A DNA stretch of 64,000 nucleotides from Streptomyces sp. SW4 (GTDB lineage Bacteria > Actinomycetota > Actinomycetes > Streptomycetales > Streptomycetaceae), in NCBI GenBank assembly GCA_003248315.1, contig QKWM01000004.1, forward strand, positions 1,550,001 through 1,614,000, written 5' to 3'. Each line of letters begins with the position of its first letter. Position 1 is the first letter of the stretch. Shown here piece by piece: positions 51,375-60,605 of this stretch. Under the pieces are notes generated by a model. That model saw only the letters and a list, made by a program, of their open reading frames with translations, made no database searches and had not been told where the DNA came from. The translations under genes were made by a program, and so were the position numbers.

Positions 51375-51556
51375 GTGTGCCCTACCTCCGTCGTCGGCGG
51401 CGGCTGACTCGCGACCTCGCACTGTCCACCCCTGAGCCGCCATTCTCACCCGAATCGGTGAGGAGTGGTGTTTTCCGTGGTGTCCATCTGACCAAATCGG
51501 CCACCGGGAAGCGTCAGACCGAGGAGCCAACTCCGCGTACTGCTGGGGTATGACAC

Positions 51557-51577
51557 CGGGGGAGCCCACCTCCCCCG
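51557..51577 (-). terminator. Hairpin after the polyprenyl synthase
   Basis: Eight-bp stem CGGGGGAG/CTCCCCCG with loop CCCAC (plus-strand reading), downstream of the polyprenyl synthase and its repeats and 183 bp before the LolA-like start. Confidence 0.6.
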
Positions 51578-51660
51578 ACCAGTAGGGGTCTTGTGGCACG
51601 CGTCACCCCCGGACGGGGTGAGCCGACGGCCCCGGGAGCCCTGAGCCTCGAAGCCCCAGG

Positions 51661-51785
51661 GGGCCGGGAGGGCAGGGAGGGCTGAGAGCCGGGAGGCCGG
51701 AGGCCGGAGGGCCGGGAGGCCGGAGGCCGGAGGGCCGGGAGCCGGGAGGCCGGTGGGCCGGGAGCCGGAAGGCCGGGAAACCGGC
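51661..51785. repeat. GCCGGGAGGCCGGAGG minisatellite
   Basis: About ten imperfect units built from GCCGGGAG and GCCGGAGG, immediately downstream of the polyprenyl synthase stop. The 419-bp gap 51375-51793 contains this, the hairpin 51557-51577 and no gene. Confidence 0.8.
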
Positions 51786-51793
51786 CCGGTGGG

Positions 51794-52803
51794 CTAGCCG
51801 GCCCGGTGCACCACGGCGTCGCAGAGTTCCACCAGCGCGGTCTTCGCGTCGCACTGCGGCAGCGGCGCCAGGGCGGCGCGGGCGTCCTCCGCGTAGCGGA
51901 CGGTGTCGCGCCGGGCCTGCTCCAGCGCGGGGTGGGCGCGCAGCAGGCGCAGCGCCTCCGCGTGCCGGTCGTCGTCGGTGAGGTCGGAGTCGAGCAGCTC
52001 GCACAGCGCGAGGTCCTCGGCCAGCCCCAGGCGCGCGGCCCGCTCGCGCAGCCGCAGCACCGGGAGGGTCGGGATGCCCTCGCGCAGGTCCGTGCCGGGG
52101 TCTTGCCCGACTCGTGCGAGTCGGAGGCGATGTCCAGCACGTCGTCCGCGAGCTGGAAGGCGACGCCGAGCCGCTCGCCGTACTGCGTGAGCACGTCCAC
52201 GACCGTCTCGTCGGCGCCGGACATCATCGCGCCGAACCGGCAGGACACCGCCACCAGCGAGCCGGTCTTGCCGCCCAGCACGTCCAGGTAGTGCTCGACC
52301 GGGTCCCGGCCGTCCTGCGGGCCCGCCGTCTCCAGGATCTGCCCGGTGACCAGCCGCTCGAACGCCAGGGCCTGCACCCGGACCGCCTCCGGCCCGAGGT
52401 CGGCGAGGATCTGCGAGGCGCGGGCGAAGAGGAAGTCGCCGGTCAGGACCGCGACCGAGTTGCCCCAGCGGGCGTTCGCGCTGGGCACCCCGCGGCGCAC
52501 CGCGGCCTCGTCCATGACGTCGTCGTGGTAGAGGGTGGCGAGGTGGGTCAGCTCGACGACGACGGCCGACGGGACGATGCCGGGGGCGTAGGGGTCGCCG
52601 AACTGCGCCGAGAGCATCACCAGCAGCGGCCGGAACCGCTTGCCGCCGGCCCGCACCAGGTGCTGGGCGGCCTCGGTGATGAACGGCACCTCGCTCTTGG
52701 TTGCCTCGAGCAACCCTTCCTCGACAGCCGCCATCCCGGCCTGGACATCGGCTTCCAGAGCCTGGTCCCGCACGCTCAGCCCGAACGGCCCGACGACGGT
52801 CAC
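51794..52803 (-). CDS. Polyprenyl diphosphate synthase (trans-isoprenyl, menaquinone-type)
   Basis: About 336 residues from GTG 52803. Condenses isopentenyl diphosphate onto an allylic primer. First aspartate-rich motif LYHDDVMDEAAVRRGVPSA, second FQLADDVLDIASDSHESGKT, and the GGKRFRPLLVML N-terminal site are all present. Small side chains just before the first motif fit a long-chain product, and its position near nuo in Streptomyces suggests the menaquinone side chain. One C is missing near 52103. Confidence 0.92.
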
Positions 52804-53461
52804 GAGGGTCTCCTGTCTGCTGGTGTCTACTGGCGGTTACCCGGTTTGTCGATAGGTCGCTGCCATCACTCAAGTCAGCGTATCCGGTCACGTTTCGATC
52901 ACCGCTAGCGCCCACCGTTACAGGCCGGTCGGTATCGGATCATGAACGGTATGTTTTTGATCAGTTGATATGAGCACATTCTGTTCGATATCGACGGTGG
53001 GGCGCGACCGCGACGAGCGCCCGGTACCCGGAACACCGACGGCGACACGCCCGGCCCCCGGCCCCGCCCGGCATCCCCGCCCCATTCGACCGCCACTCCG
53101 CCTCCCCTGTCCGAGACCCCGTCTCCACCACCCGGGACCCGCCCCTTCCGGCCAAGATCCCGTTCCCCTCCTCCAACGCCCCGCCGCCCGCGAACGTCAC
53201 CCGCGCCACCGGCGCACCGGACGCGCCGCCAACGCCCGGGCGGTTGACGCCCAGTTGAACGTATTGCCCGATTTGCCGCGCTTGTTGAGGCGGGTGAATT
53301 GGCTCACGCGCCACGGCCTTCCGGCCGCCGCCCCGCCGAGGGCCGGCGGCGGCCGCCGTCCCGTTGCCCGTACGCCAGTTGAGCCTTGGCACCCGCAAAG
53401 GATCAAGTACGGCCAAAGCGGATGGATCATGGTCAAAGGGCAGGTTGGGTGAATCCTGCAC
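52804..53461. other. Long stretch without a recognisable gene
   Basis: 658 bp between the polyprenyl synthase start and the lysozyme promoter. An AT-rich patch (52915-52995, with GATCAGTTGATATG) is followed by C-rich text (53000-53225) and a more balanced patch (53240-53460). Open frames of up to 199 codons exist but have no family resemblance, no ribosome site and poor codon bias, so I leave them out. Confidence 0.55.
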
Positions 53462-53491
53462 TTGTTCCGGACATGTGCTCTCGCATACGTT
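53462..53491 (+). promoter_or_regulatory. Promoter candidate for riboswitch/lysozyme-like gene
   Basis: TTGTTC (53462-53467) and TACGTT (53486-53491) are 18 bp apart and would start a transcript about 60 nt before the aptamer core. Confidence 0.5.
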
Positions 53492-53554
53492 CCCGGCCTG
53501 TCGGGCGGACGCCGAGTCCTGCCGCCGCCCGGACGGACACCCATCGACCGACCA

Positions 53555-53700
53555 ACTCACGCACGGCAGGAGCGGGGACCCAGGTAAGTCGCCGCGCCGG
53601 TCATCCGACCGGAACGGCTCGGGGTGAAGCCACGCCCGTCAGGGCGCGGCCGGGCACCTCCCGCCCGAACCCGACAGCTCACCTCGCAGGCGTAGGAGAG
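53555..53700 (+). ncRNA. Cyclic di-AMP riboswitch (ydaO/yuaA type)
   Basis: Sequence blocks of the class are visible in order: GGAGCGGGGACCCAGGTA, then CTCGGGGTGAAGCCACG, then GGGCACCTCCCGCCCGAACC, then GACAGCTCACCTCGCAGGCG, and GGAGAGGA close to the start codon. In actinobacteria this riboswitch switches off cell-wall hydrolase genes when c-di-AMP is high, which fits the gene downstream. The final GGAGAGG also serves as the ribosome site, so control of translation as well as termination is possible. Confidence 0.87.
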
Positions 53701-53711
53701 GAATCCTTCGC

Positions 53712-54220
53712 ATGCCTGCCAACGGCACCCTTCGCCACGCGCGGACCTCGCGCATCGCCCGCAAGCTCGCCATCGCCGGTACCGGCGCCGCCGTGCTCGC
53801 GCTGCCGCTCATCGGCGCGACCGGCGCGTCCGCCGCCCCGGCCGCCCCCGCAGCCGCCCCGCCGCCGCTCCGGCCGCCGCTCCGGCCGCGACGACGTACG
53901 CGAACAACCTCGACGGCTGGATCCGCCAGGCGCTCGACGTGATGGCCCAGCACGGCATCCCGGGCTCGTACGAGGGCATCCACCGCAACATCCTGCGGGA
54001 GTCCTCCGGCAACCCGTACGCCATCAACAACTGGGACATCAACGCGATCAACGGCACCCCGTCCAAGGGGCTGCTGCAGGTCATCGACCCGACCTTCCGC
54101 GCCTACCACGTGCCGGGCACCTCCTGGGACCCGTACGACCCCGTCGCGAACATCACCGCGGCCTGCAACTACGCGGCCGACCGGTACGGTTCGATCGACA
54201 ACGTCTTCGGCGCCTACTGA
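53712..54220 (+). CDS. Secreted lysozyme-like transglycosylase (SLT/GEWL fold)
   Basis: About 169 residues from ATG 53712. A signal peptide (RIARKLAIAGTGAAVLALPL, cleavage near ASAAP) and an Ala/Pro linker precede the catalytic domain. That domain has the glutamate in HRNILRESSGNPYAINNWD and the GLLQVIDPTFRAYHVPG motif of goose-lysozyme-like transglycosylases, and ends ACNYAADRYGSIDNVFGAY. One base is missing near 53868 in the linker. It probably remodels peptidoglycan under control of the upstream riboswitch. Confidence 0.92.
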
Positions 54221-54235
54221 GCCGCGCCGCCAGGG

Positions 54236-55041
54236 CTACGGCCCGTAGAGTCGCTCGAGGACGACGGCGATGCCGTCGTCCTCGTTCGACAAGGTGATCT
54301 CGTCGGCCACCGCCCGCAGTTCGGGATGGGCGTTGGCCATCGCCACCCCGTGCGCCGCCCAGTCGAACATGGGGATGTCGTTGGGCATGTCGCCGAAGGC
54401 GATCGTCTGCCACGGGGTCACCCCCAGCCGCTCGGCGGCCAGCGCCAGGCCGGTCGCCTTGGTCACACCGCACGGCTGCAGCTCCACCGTCCCCGGCCCG
54501 ACATCGTGACCGTCGCGAGCGAACCGACCACCGCGCGCGCGGTCGCCGCCAGCGCGTCGTCCGACAGGTCCGGGTGGCGCAGCAGCACCTTGCTGATCGG
54601 GGTGTCCCACAGGTCGTCGCGCCGGCCGACCCGCACGGCGGGCAGCGTCGGATGCGGCATCCGGTACCCCGGCTCGATGAGCGTCAGCCCGTCGACCCCG
54701 TCCTGGTCGACCGCCGCGTACACCTGCCCCACCTCGGCCTCGATCTTGCCGAGCGCGGTCTCCGCCAGTTCACGGTCCAGCGTCACCGACCACAGCAGAC
54801 GGTCCGCGCCCGCGTCGTACACCTGCGCGCCCTGACCGCACACCGCGAGCCCCGTGCACCCCAGATCGGCGAGGAGCGGCCGGACCCTGGGCGCCGGGCG
54901 GCCCGTCACCACCAGGTGCCGCGCCCCGGCCCGGCCCGCCCGCGCGAGCGCGGCGAGCGACCGGTCGGACACGGTGTCGTCGCCCCGGAGCAGGGTTCCG
55001 TCGAGGTCGGTGGCGACGAGGGCATATGCGGTGGGGTCCAT
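54236..55041 (-). CDS. HAD-superfamily hydrolase, Cof type
   Basis: About 268 residues from ATG 55041. Motif I VATDLDGTLLRGDDTVSDRS, motif II region HLVVTGRPAPRV, and motifs III-IV TKATGLALAAERLGV and FGDMPNDIPMFDWAAHGVAM mark the Cof/YbiV class of phosphatases with a C2 cap. One C is missing near 54500. Likely a sugar- or cofactor-phosphate phosphatase; substrate unknown. Convergent with the lysozyme-like gene (15-bp gap). Confidence 0.9.
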
Positions 55042-55286
55042 GATCAGAGAATACGGACATCGCGCCCCCTCGACTCACCCCGGAACGGCTTGCGCGCAAG
55101 AAGGCATCGGTCGCGGTCAACAACCGCCGCGCGCGAGGACGTTTCTGTCCGAAACCTGACGCATCGGGGGCTACAGGCGGTTGAAGGCCTCTGCACCGAT
55201 TGGCAACAGGATGGGACGCCGCCTACCCTCCGGGCCTGCCCGGCGGTACCTTCCTTGTGTCCAGGGGGACTTGATCGGGGGTCGAG

Positions 55287-56366
55287 TTGAGCGTCGGACG
55301 CGTCCGTGTGCTGAGGCCGCAGGAGCTGGGCGAGGGGAGCGGGAACACTGGCGCGAGCTGCGCGCCAAGTCGCAGACACCGCGCAATCCGTTCATGGAAC
55401 CGGAGTTCACCGACGCCGTGGGCCGGGTGCGGCCGGCGCGCGGGTGGCGGTGCTGTACGAGGGCGGGGAACCGGCCGGGTTCCTGCCGTACGAGCGGGGC
55501 CGCTGGGCCAGGGCGGGCGATCGGGCTCGGTGTCTCCGACTGCCAGGGCGCGGTGGTGCAACAGGGCCTGGTCCCCGACACCCGGGCCCTGCTGCGGGCC
55601 TGCTCGCTGTCGAGTTTCGCCTTCGACAACCTCCAGGCGGAACAGCACCTGTTCCTGCCGTACGCCGCCGAGCGTCACGCCGCCCATGTCATCGACGTGC
55701 AGCAGGGCTACGCGGCGTACGAGCGGGTGCTGCGCGCGCAGTCGCCGAAGTTCCTGAAGACGACGCTGGCCAAGGAGCGGCGGCTCGGCCGCCAGGTCGG
55801 GGACGTCCGGTTCGTGTTCGACGAGCGGGACCCGGCCGCGCTGCGCACGCTCATGGCCTGGAAGTCGGCGCAGTACCGCAGGACCGGGCGCCGGGACCGG
55901 TTCGCGCAGGAGTGGATCACCCGGCTGGTCGGCGGGCTCGCCGGGACCCGGGCGCCGGAGTGCACCGGCACGCTGTCCGTGCTCTACGCCGACGGGCGGC
56001 CGGTCGCCGCCCACTTCGGGCTGCGCTCGGCGACCGTGCTGGCGTGCTGGTTCCCGGCGTACGACCCGGGGTTCGCGAAGTACTCGCCCGGGCTGGTGCT
56101 GCATCTGCGGATGGCCGAGGCCGCCGCCGCCGAGGGCATCGGCCTGCTCGACATGGGCGCGGGCCGCCGAGTACAAGGACGCGCTGAAGACGGGCGAGCT
56201 GTCGGTGTACGAGGGCGCGGCGACCCGCCCGGGTCCGGGCGCCGCGGTGCAGTGGCTGCGCCGTGAGCCCGTGCGCCGCGCGCAGGGCTTCGTGCGCGCC
56301 CGGCCGCGTCTGGCGTCGCTGGCGGTCCGGACGCTGCGGGGCGCGGCCCGGTTGCGGGGGTCGTGA
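55287..56366 (+). CDS. FemAB/CelD-like GNAT acyltransferase
   Basis: About 361 residues from a TTG start at 55287; the start is uncertain because no good ribosome site is near. Two-part GNAT protein: TPRNPFMEPEFTDAVGRVRP at the N-terminus, FLKTTLAKERRLGRQVGD and WKSAQYRRTGRRDRFAQEWI in the middle, and GLLDMGRGAAEYKDALKTGE at the C-terminus, the pattern of the family found beside cellulose and exopolysaccharide genes. About six single bases are missing (55338, 55437, two near 55510-55520, two near 56163). Upstream of the glycosyltransferase. Confidence 0.82.
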
Positions 56367-56369
56367 GGC

Positions 56370-56735
56370 GGGCGCGGGCGCGGGCACGCGTCCGCGGGGC
56401 GCGGGAAGGGAGGGGCGCGGGCGCGGGCACGCGTCCGCGGGGCGCGGGAAGGGAGGGGCGCGGGGCGCGGGTGCGCGTCCGCGGGCGCGGGAGGGAGGGT
56501 GCGGGGCGCGGGCACGTGTCCGTGTGGCGCGGGAAGGGAGGGCGCGGGGCGCCGGAGGGGGCGCGTGGCAGCGGGAAGGGGTGCGTGGCGCAGGTGCAAG
56601 GTGGCGTGCGCGCCGGGCGGAAGTGGGAGCGCGTCCGACGAGAGGCGCGCCGGGCCGAAGTGGGAGCGCGTCCGACGAGAGGCGCGCCGGGCCGAAGTGG
56701 GAGCGCGTCCGACGAGAGGCGCGCCGGGGCGAGCA
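56370..56735. repeat. Two adjacent tandem-repeat families (about 43 bp and 37 bp)
   Basis: Family 1: four units containing GCGTCCGCGGGGCGCGGGAA spaced 41-44 bp (56375-56560). Family 2: three near-identical 37-bp units containing AAGTGGGAGCGCGTCC at 56621, 56658 and 56695. They fill the 383-bp gap before the glycosyltransferase. An open frame runs through them but gives only Arg/Gly/Ala repeats. Confidence 0.85.
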
Positions 56736-56749
56736 AGGGGGGTGGGCGC

Positions 56750-58074
56750 ATGGCCGGGACATGGCGTGCGCAGCAGGAGATCCGGCGGGAGATCGAGCGG
56801 TTCCTCGCCATCCGGCCGGTGCAGGTGGCCGAGCTGGACCTGGTGGCGGACGGGGCACGGCTCAGACCAGGGCCGGGCAGCGCTCCGGTGACGTCCGGTG
56901 AGGTGTTCGTGCTGGTCCGGCGGTCGGGCCGGCCGGTCGGCACGCTGGTCGGCACGGTGCCGGAGGGCGCCGACCCCACGGAGGTGCTGGCGGACCTCGC
57001 GCGAGGGCTGCCGGATGCGCCGGGCGGGGCCGCGGCCGGGGCGGCCTGCCGTCGGCCGGGATCGTCGTGGCCACCCGGGAACGCGCGGGCAGCTGGCGCG
57101 GGCCCTGGACTCGCTGCTCGCGCAGGACCATCCGGACTTCGAGATCGTCGTCGTGGACAACGCGCCCGTGACCCGGGAGACCCGGGAGCTGGTCGAGCGC
57201 AAGTACGCGGAGCGGGTGCGGTACGTGTGCGAACCGGTGCCCGGACTCGCCGCCGCGCACAACCGCGGGCTCGCGGTGGTGCGCGGCGAGGTGGTCGCCT
57301 TCACGGACGACGACGTCGTCGCCGATCCGCGCTGGCTCACCGAGCTGACCGCGCCCTTCGCCGCCGACCCCGGCCTCGGCTGCGCCACCGGCCTGATCCT
57401 GCCCGCGCGGCTGCGCACCCCGGCGCAGGTCCTGCTGGAGAGCCACGGCGGCTTCGCGAAGGGGTTCGCTCCGCGGACGTACGACCCGGCCGAACCGCCC
57501 GCCGACGAGCCGCTGTTCCCGTTCACCGCCGGACGGTTCGGCTCCGGGCGAACATGGCGTTCCGCACGTCGGCGCTGCGGTCCGTCGGCGGCTTCGACCC
57601 GGCCACCGGCGCGGGCACGCGCGCGCGTGGCGGCGACGACCTGTACGGCTTCGTCCGCGTCCTCGCCCAGGGGCACCGGCTGCACTACACCCCGGCGGCG
57701 CTGGTGTGGCACCACCACCGGGAGACGTGGCGGGACCTGGAGACCCAGGCGTACGGCTACGGGGCCGGCCTGACCGCCTACCTCACGGCGGTCCTGGTCA
57801 ACCGGCCCGCCCTGCTGCCGGCGTTCCTCGCCCGGCTTCCGCGCGGACTCGCCCACGCCCGTGCGCTGACCGCGGCCCGGGACACGGCGGGGGGCGCGGA
57901 GAGCGGGGCGGCGGGGACGGCGGCCGTCTCCTCGGCGCCGGGCGGGCACGACGCGCGGCACCATCCCTGGCCACGGCGCCTGTCCCGGCTGCAGCGCCGG
58001 GCATGCTGTACGGCCCCGTCGGCTATCTGCGGGCCCGCCGGGCGCTGCGCACGGCCACGCTGGAGGAGCGATGA
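56750..58074 (+). CDS. Family 2 glycosyltransferase
   Basis: About 442 residues from ATG 56750 with AAGGGGGG upstream. The first ~100 residues (RREIERFLAIRPVQVAELDL, FVLVRRSGRPVGTLVGTVPE) precede the catalytic domain. That domain has nucleotide-binding SAGIVVATRERAGQLARALD, VVVDNAPVTRE, the metal motif AFTDDDVVADPRW, the acceptor-side GANMAFRTSALRSVGGFDP and the catalytic GGDDLYGFVR. Four single bases are missing (57040, 57090, 57552, 58001). The stop overlaps the deacetylase start as ATGA. Confidence 0.88.
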
Positions 58075-58903
58075 GCCGGACGCCGGGCGCCAGAGGGACG
58101 GGCGGCGCGGCGGCGGGCCGCATCCCCGTCCTCCTCTACCACGCCGTCATGGACGATCCGCCCGGCTGGATCGCCGAGTTCACCCTGACCCCGCGGGCGT
58201 TCGCCGCGCACCTCGACGCGATCGTCGCCAGCGGCCGCACCCCGTCACCATCAGCGCCCTCGCCGACCATCTGGCCGGACGGGCGCCGCTGCCGCCCCGG
58301 CCCGTGCTGCTGACCTTCGACGACGGCTTCGCCGACCTGCCGGGACCCACCGCCGAGGCGCTGGCCGCACGCGGGCTGACGGCGACCGCGTACCTCACCA
58401 CCGGCGCCCTCGCCCCGGGCGGGCGCAGCCTGCTGCCGCCCGCCCCGATGATGACCCTGGACCGGGCCGCGGTGCTGGAACGTCACGGCATGGAGGTCGG
58501 CAGCCACACCGTCACCCACGCCCAGCTCGACACCCTCCCGGCCGGCCCGCTGGCCGAGGAACTGCGCACCTCCAAGGCGGTCCTGGAGGACACCCTCGGT
58601 CACCCGGTCCGTCATCTCGCCTACCCGCACGGCTACAACAGCGCGAGGGTGCGCGCGATGGCCGCCCGCGCCGGGTACGAGACGGCGACCGCGGTGCGGC
58701 ACGCGCTCAGCTCGGACCGGGACGAGCGCTACCGCATCGCCCGCCTGATCGTCCGGCGCTCGCACACCGTCGCCGACGTCGAGGCCTGGCTGGCGGGCGC
58801 GGGGGCACGGGTCGCCCCGTACCGCGACGGGCCGAAGACGGTGGCCTGGCGCTGGTACCGGCGGGCCCGCGCGGCGGTACGCGGGCCCGAGTTCGCGGGG
58901 TGA
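58071..58903 (+). CDS. Polysaccharide deacetylase (NodB/CE4)
   Basis: About 277 residues from ATG 58071. The NodB domain is complete: VLLYHAVMDD, catalytic VLLTFDDGFADLPGPTAEA, and metal histidines in EVGSHTVTHAQLD. It removes N-acetyl groups from an amino-sugar polymer. No signal peptide is seen, so it may act on an intracellular or lipid-linked intermediate or be exported otherwise. One C is missing near 58246. Translationally coupled to the glycosyltransferase. Confidence 0.92.
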
Positions 58904-58908
58904 CACAG

Positions 58909-58938
58909 CCGGCGCCGGCGCGTTTCGGCCGGCGCCGG
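58909..58938. terminator. Bidirectional hairpin between deacetylase and hydrolase
   Basis: Eleven-bp stem CCGGCGCCGGC/GCCGGCGCCGG with loop GCGTTTCG, between convergent genes. Confidence 0.75.
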
Positions 58939-58991
58939 GGCCTCGGCCGGGGCCGGCCAGGGCCGGGGCCGGCGTCGGAGCCGGTGTGGCG

Positions 58992-60166
58992 TCAGTCGTG
59001 CGGCTGGTTGAGGTACGGGTCGGCGGCGACCTCCCGCAGGCTGCGCCACGCCTCCTCGCCCTGCACCGACAGGTCGCAGTGGGGACCGGGGTCGCGGTAG
59101 TTCCACTGGAGGGCGGCCTTCACGCCCTCCAGCCCCTTGAGCACCCCGGGGACCCGCGCGTACCAGTCGGCCTGCCGGCCGGGCCGGTCCGTGTCGAAGG
59201 CGCTGCCGAACTCCGAGAGCATCAGCGGCTTGTCGTCGGACAGATGGGTGCGGATCCAGTCGTGCGTGGCGGTCTGCGTCTGGGCGAAGGACAGCCAGTC
59301 CGTCTTGTGGCAGCGGAAGTAGTTGTACTGGTTGTAGCCGATCCAGTCGACGTACCGGTCGCCCGGGTACATCCGCTTCATCAGGTCGGCGTGGTCCAGG
59401 TAGCCGGTGGTGATCCAGGTCCACACCACGTTGTCGACGCCCAGTTCCCGGAAGCGGTCGTGGATGTGCCGGTAGGCCTCGACGTACTCCTCGGGTGTGC
59501 CCGCCTGCGGCGTGCGGGTGTCCATCTCCAGGTCGAAGGAGAGGAACACCTTCCGGCCCGTGCGCTGTCCGTACTCCTTGATGCGCCGGGCCTGGACGTC
59601 GATCACGGAGTCGTCCAGCCCACCGTCGGCGATCTGCCTCCAGGTCGGCTGCTGCCGCTTCGTGCCGCCCCACCACTTGCTCTCCCAGGACAGCAGCAGC
59701 ATCCGCTCCTCGCCGACGCGCTGTTCCTGCTCGGTCAGCAGCTGGCCCTCCAGCCGGGTCTCCGTGACCGCGGACATGTCGTGGTACGTGTACACGATGT
59801 CGAGCTTGCGGCCCACGCGCCGCTCGTAGGCGTCGACCTTCTCGGCCAGGTCCGTCTTGTCGTGCGGCACGAAGGCGCCGAACCAGGCGCCGCACGGCGG
59901 TTCGAGCAGTGCGGTGGGGCGGCAGTCGCCGTCGCGTCCGGACGACTCCGGTCCGGAGCCGGGCCGGAGGCGTCGCGCAGGGCGAGCACGGCCAGCAGGA
60001 CCGCGCAGGCGACCGTGGCGGACGTGATCAGCAGCCGGCGCCGGCTGCGCGCCGCCGGCCTGCGGTGCCGGCCGGGCCCGGCGGGGTCGCCGGTCCCGTC
60101 GTCGCCGGGCGGTGCCGGACCGGCCGCCGTGGAGCGAAAGGGTCGGAGGAACCCGGGCACCTTCAC
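58992..60166 (-). CDS. Membrane-anchored GH26-like glycoside hydrolase
   Basis: About 391 residues from GTG 60166 with GAGAGG upstream. A basic N-terminus and one membrane helix (LLITSATVACAVLLAVLAL) place the enzyme outside the membrane. Domain text: LEPPCGAWFGAFVPHDKTDL, RKVFLSFDLEMDTRTPQAG (probable acid/base glutamate), VDWIGYNQYNYF, and KPLMLSEFGSAFDTDRPG (probable nucleophile). This is the layout of family 26 beta-mannanases and relatives, some of which trim exopolysaccharides. One C is missing near 59919. Substrate is inferred only from neighbours. Confidence 0.82.
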
Positions 60167-60179
60167 AGAGCAGAACCTC

Positions 60180-60590
60180 TCATGTCCTCGGCATCGGGGA
60201 CGCACGCAGCCGCGGGCAGAACGCGGCGAGCGTGGTCAGCAGCGTGAGTGCCAGCAGCACGCGTTCACCGCTGAAGGCGTGCGCGGCGATCAGCACGGTC
60301 GCCGCGAGCATCGCGGCGCACACGCTGAGGAAGACGGCCAGCATCAGCCGCTCCAGCAGGTCGGAGTGGCGGTCGAAGCCGGCGTCCCGGCGCTCGACCG
60401 GGCCCTCGGCGGGCCGGGAGCCCAGCGCGGGCCCGCAGATTCTCACCAGCGCGGCACCCGGCCCGGCGGCCAGGAACACCGCGACGGCCGCGCCGCGCAG
60501 CGGGGAGCCGCCGGGCAGGGCGAGCGCGGCGAGGGCCAGCCAGCCACCGAACGGCGGCAGCATACGGATCACCAGGTCCTGCGGTGTCAT
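60180..60590 (-). CDS. Small membrane protein of unknown function
   Basis: 136 residues from ATG 60590, with GAGGAGGGG eight bases upstream; a GTG at 60599 is less well placed. Three or four helices (GGWLALAALALP, RGAAVAVFLAAGPGAALVRI, LMLAVFLSVCAAMLAATVLI, LLALTLLTTLAAF) around a polar loop. No family recognised. It lies 15 nt after the large membrane protein and 13 nt before the hydrolase, so all three are probably one operon. Confidence 0.72.
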   Translation of the reverse strand: MTPQDLVIRMLPPFGGWLALAALALPGGSPLRGAAVAVFLAAGPGAALVRICGPALGSRPAEGPVERRDAGFDRHSDLLERLMLAVFLSVCAAMLAATVLIAAHAFSGERVLLALTLLTTLAAFCPRLRASPMPRT

Positions 60591-60605
60591 GTCTCGCACC
60601 CCTCC

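Noticed and set aside
52961-53560. 199-codon minus-strand gene upstream of the riboswitch
   Set aside because: No ribosome site, no conserved motif, and it overlaps the promoter and the 5' edge of the riboswitch region on the other strand.
56363-57000. Reading the glycosyltransferase as beginning in the upstream repeats
   Set aside because: The frame through the 43-bp and 37-bp repeats gives only Arg/Gly/Ala repeats and has no ribosome site, whereas ATG 56750 has AAGGGGGG seven bases upstream.
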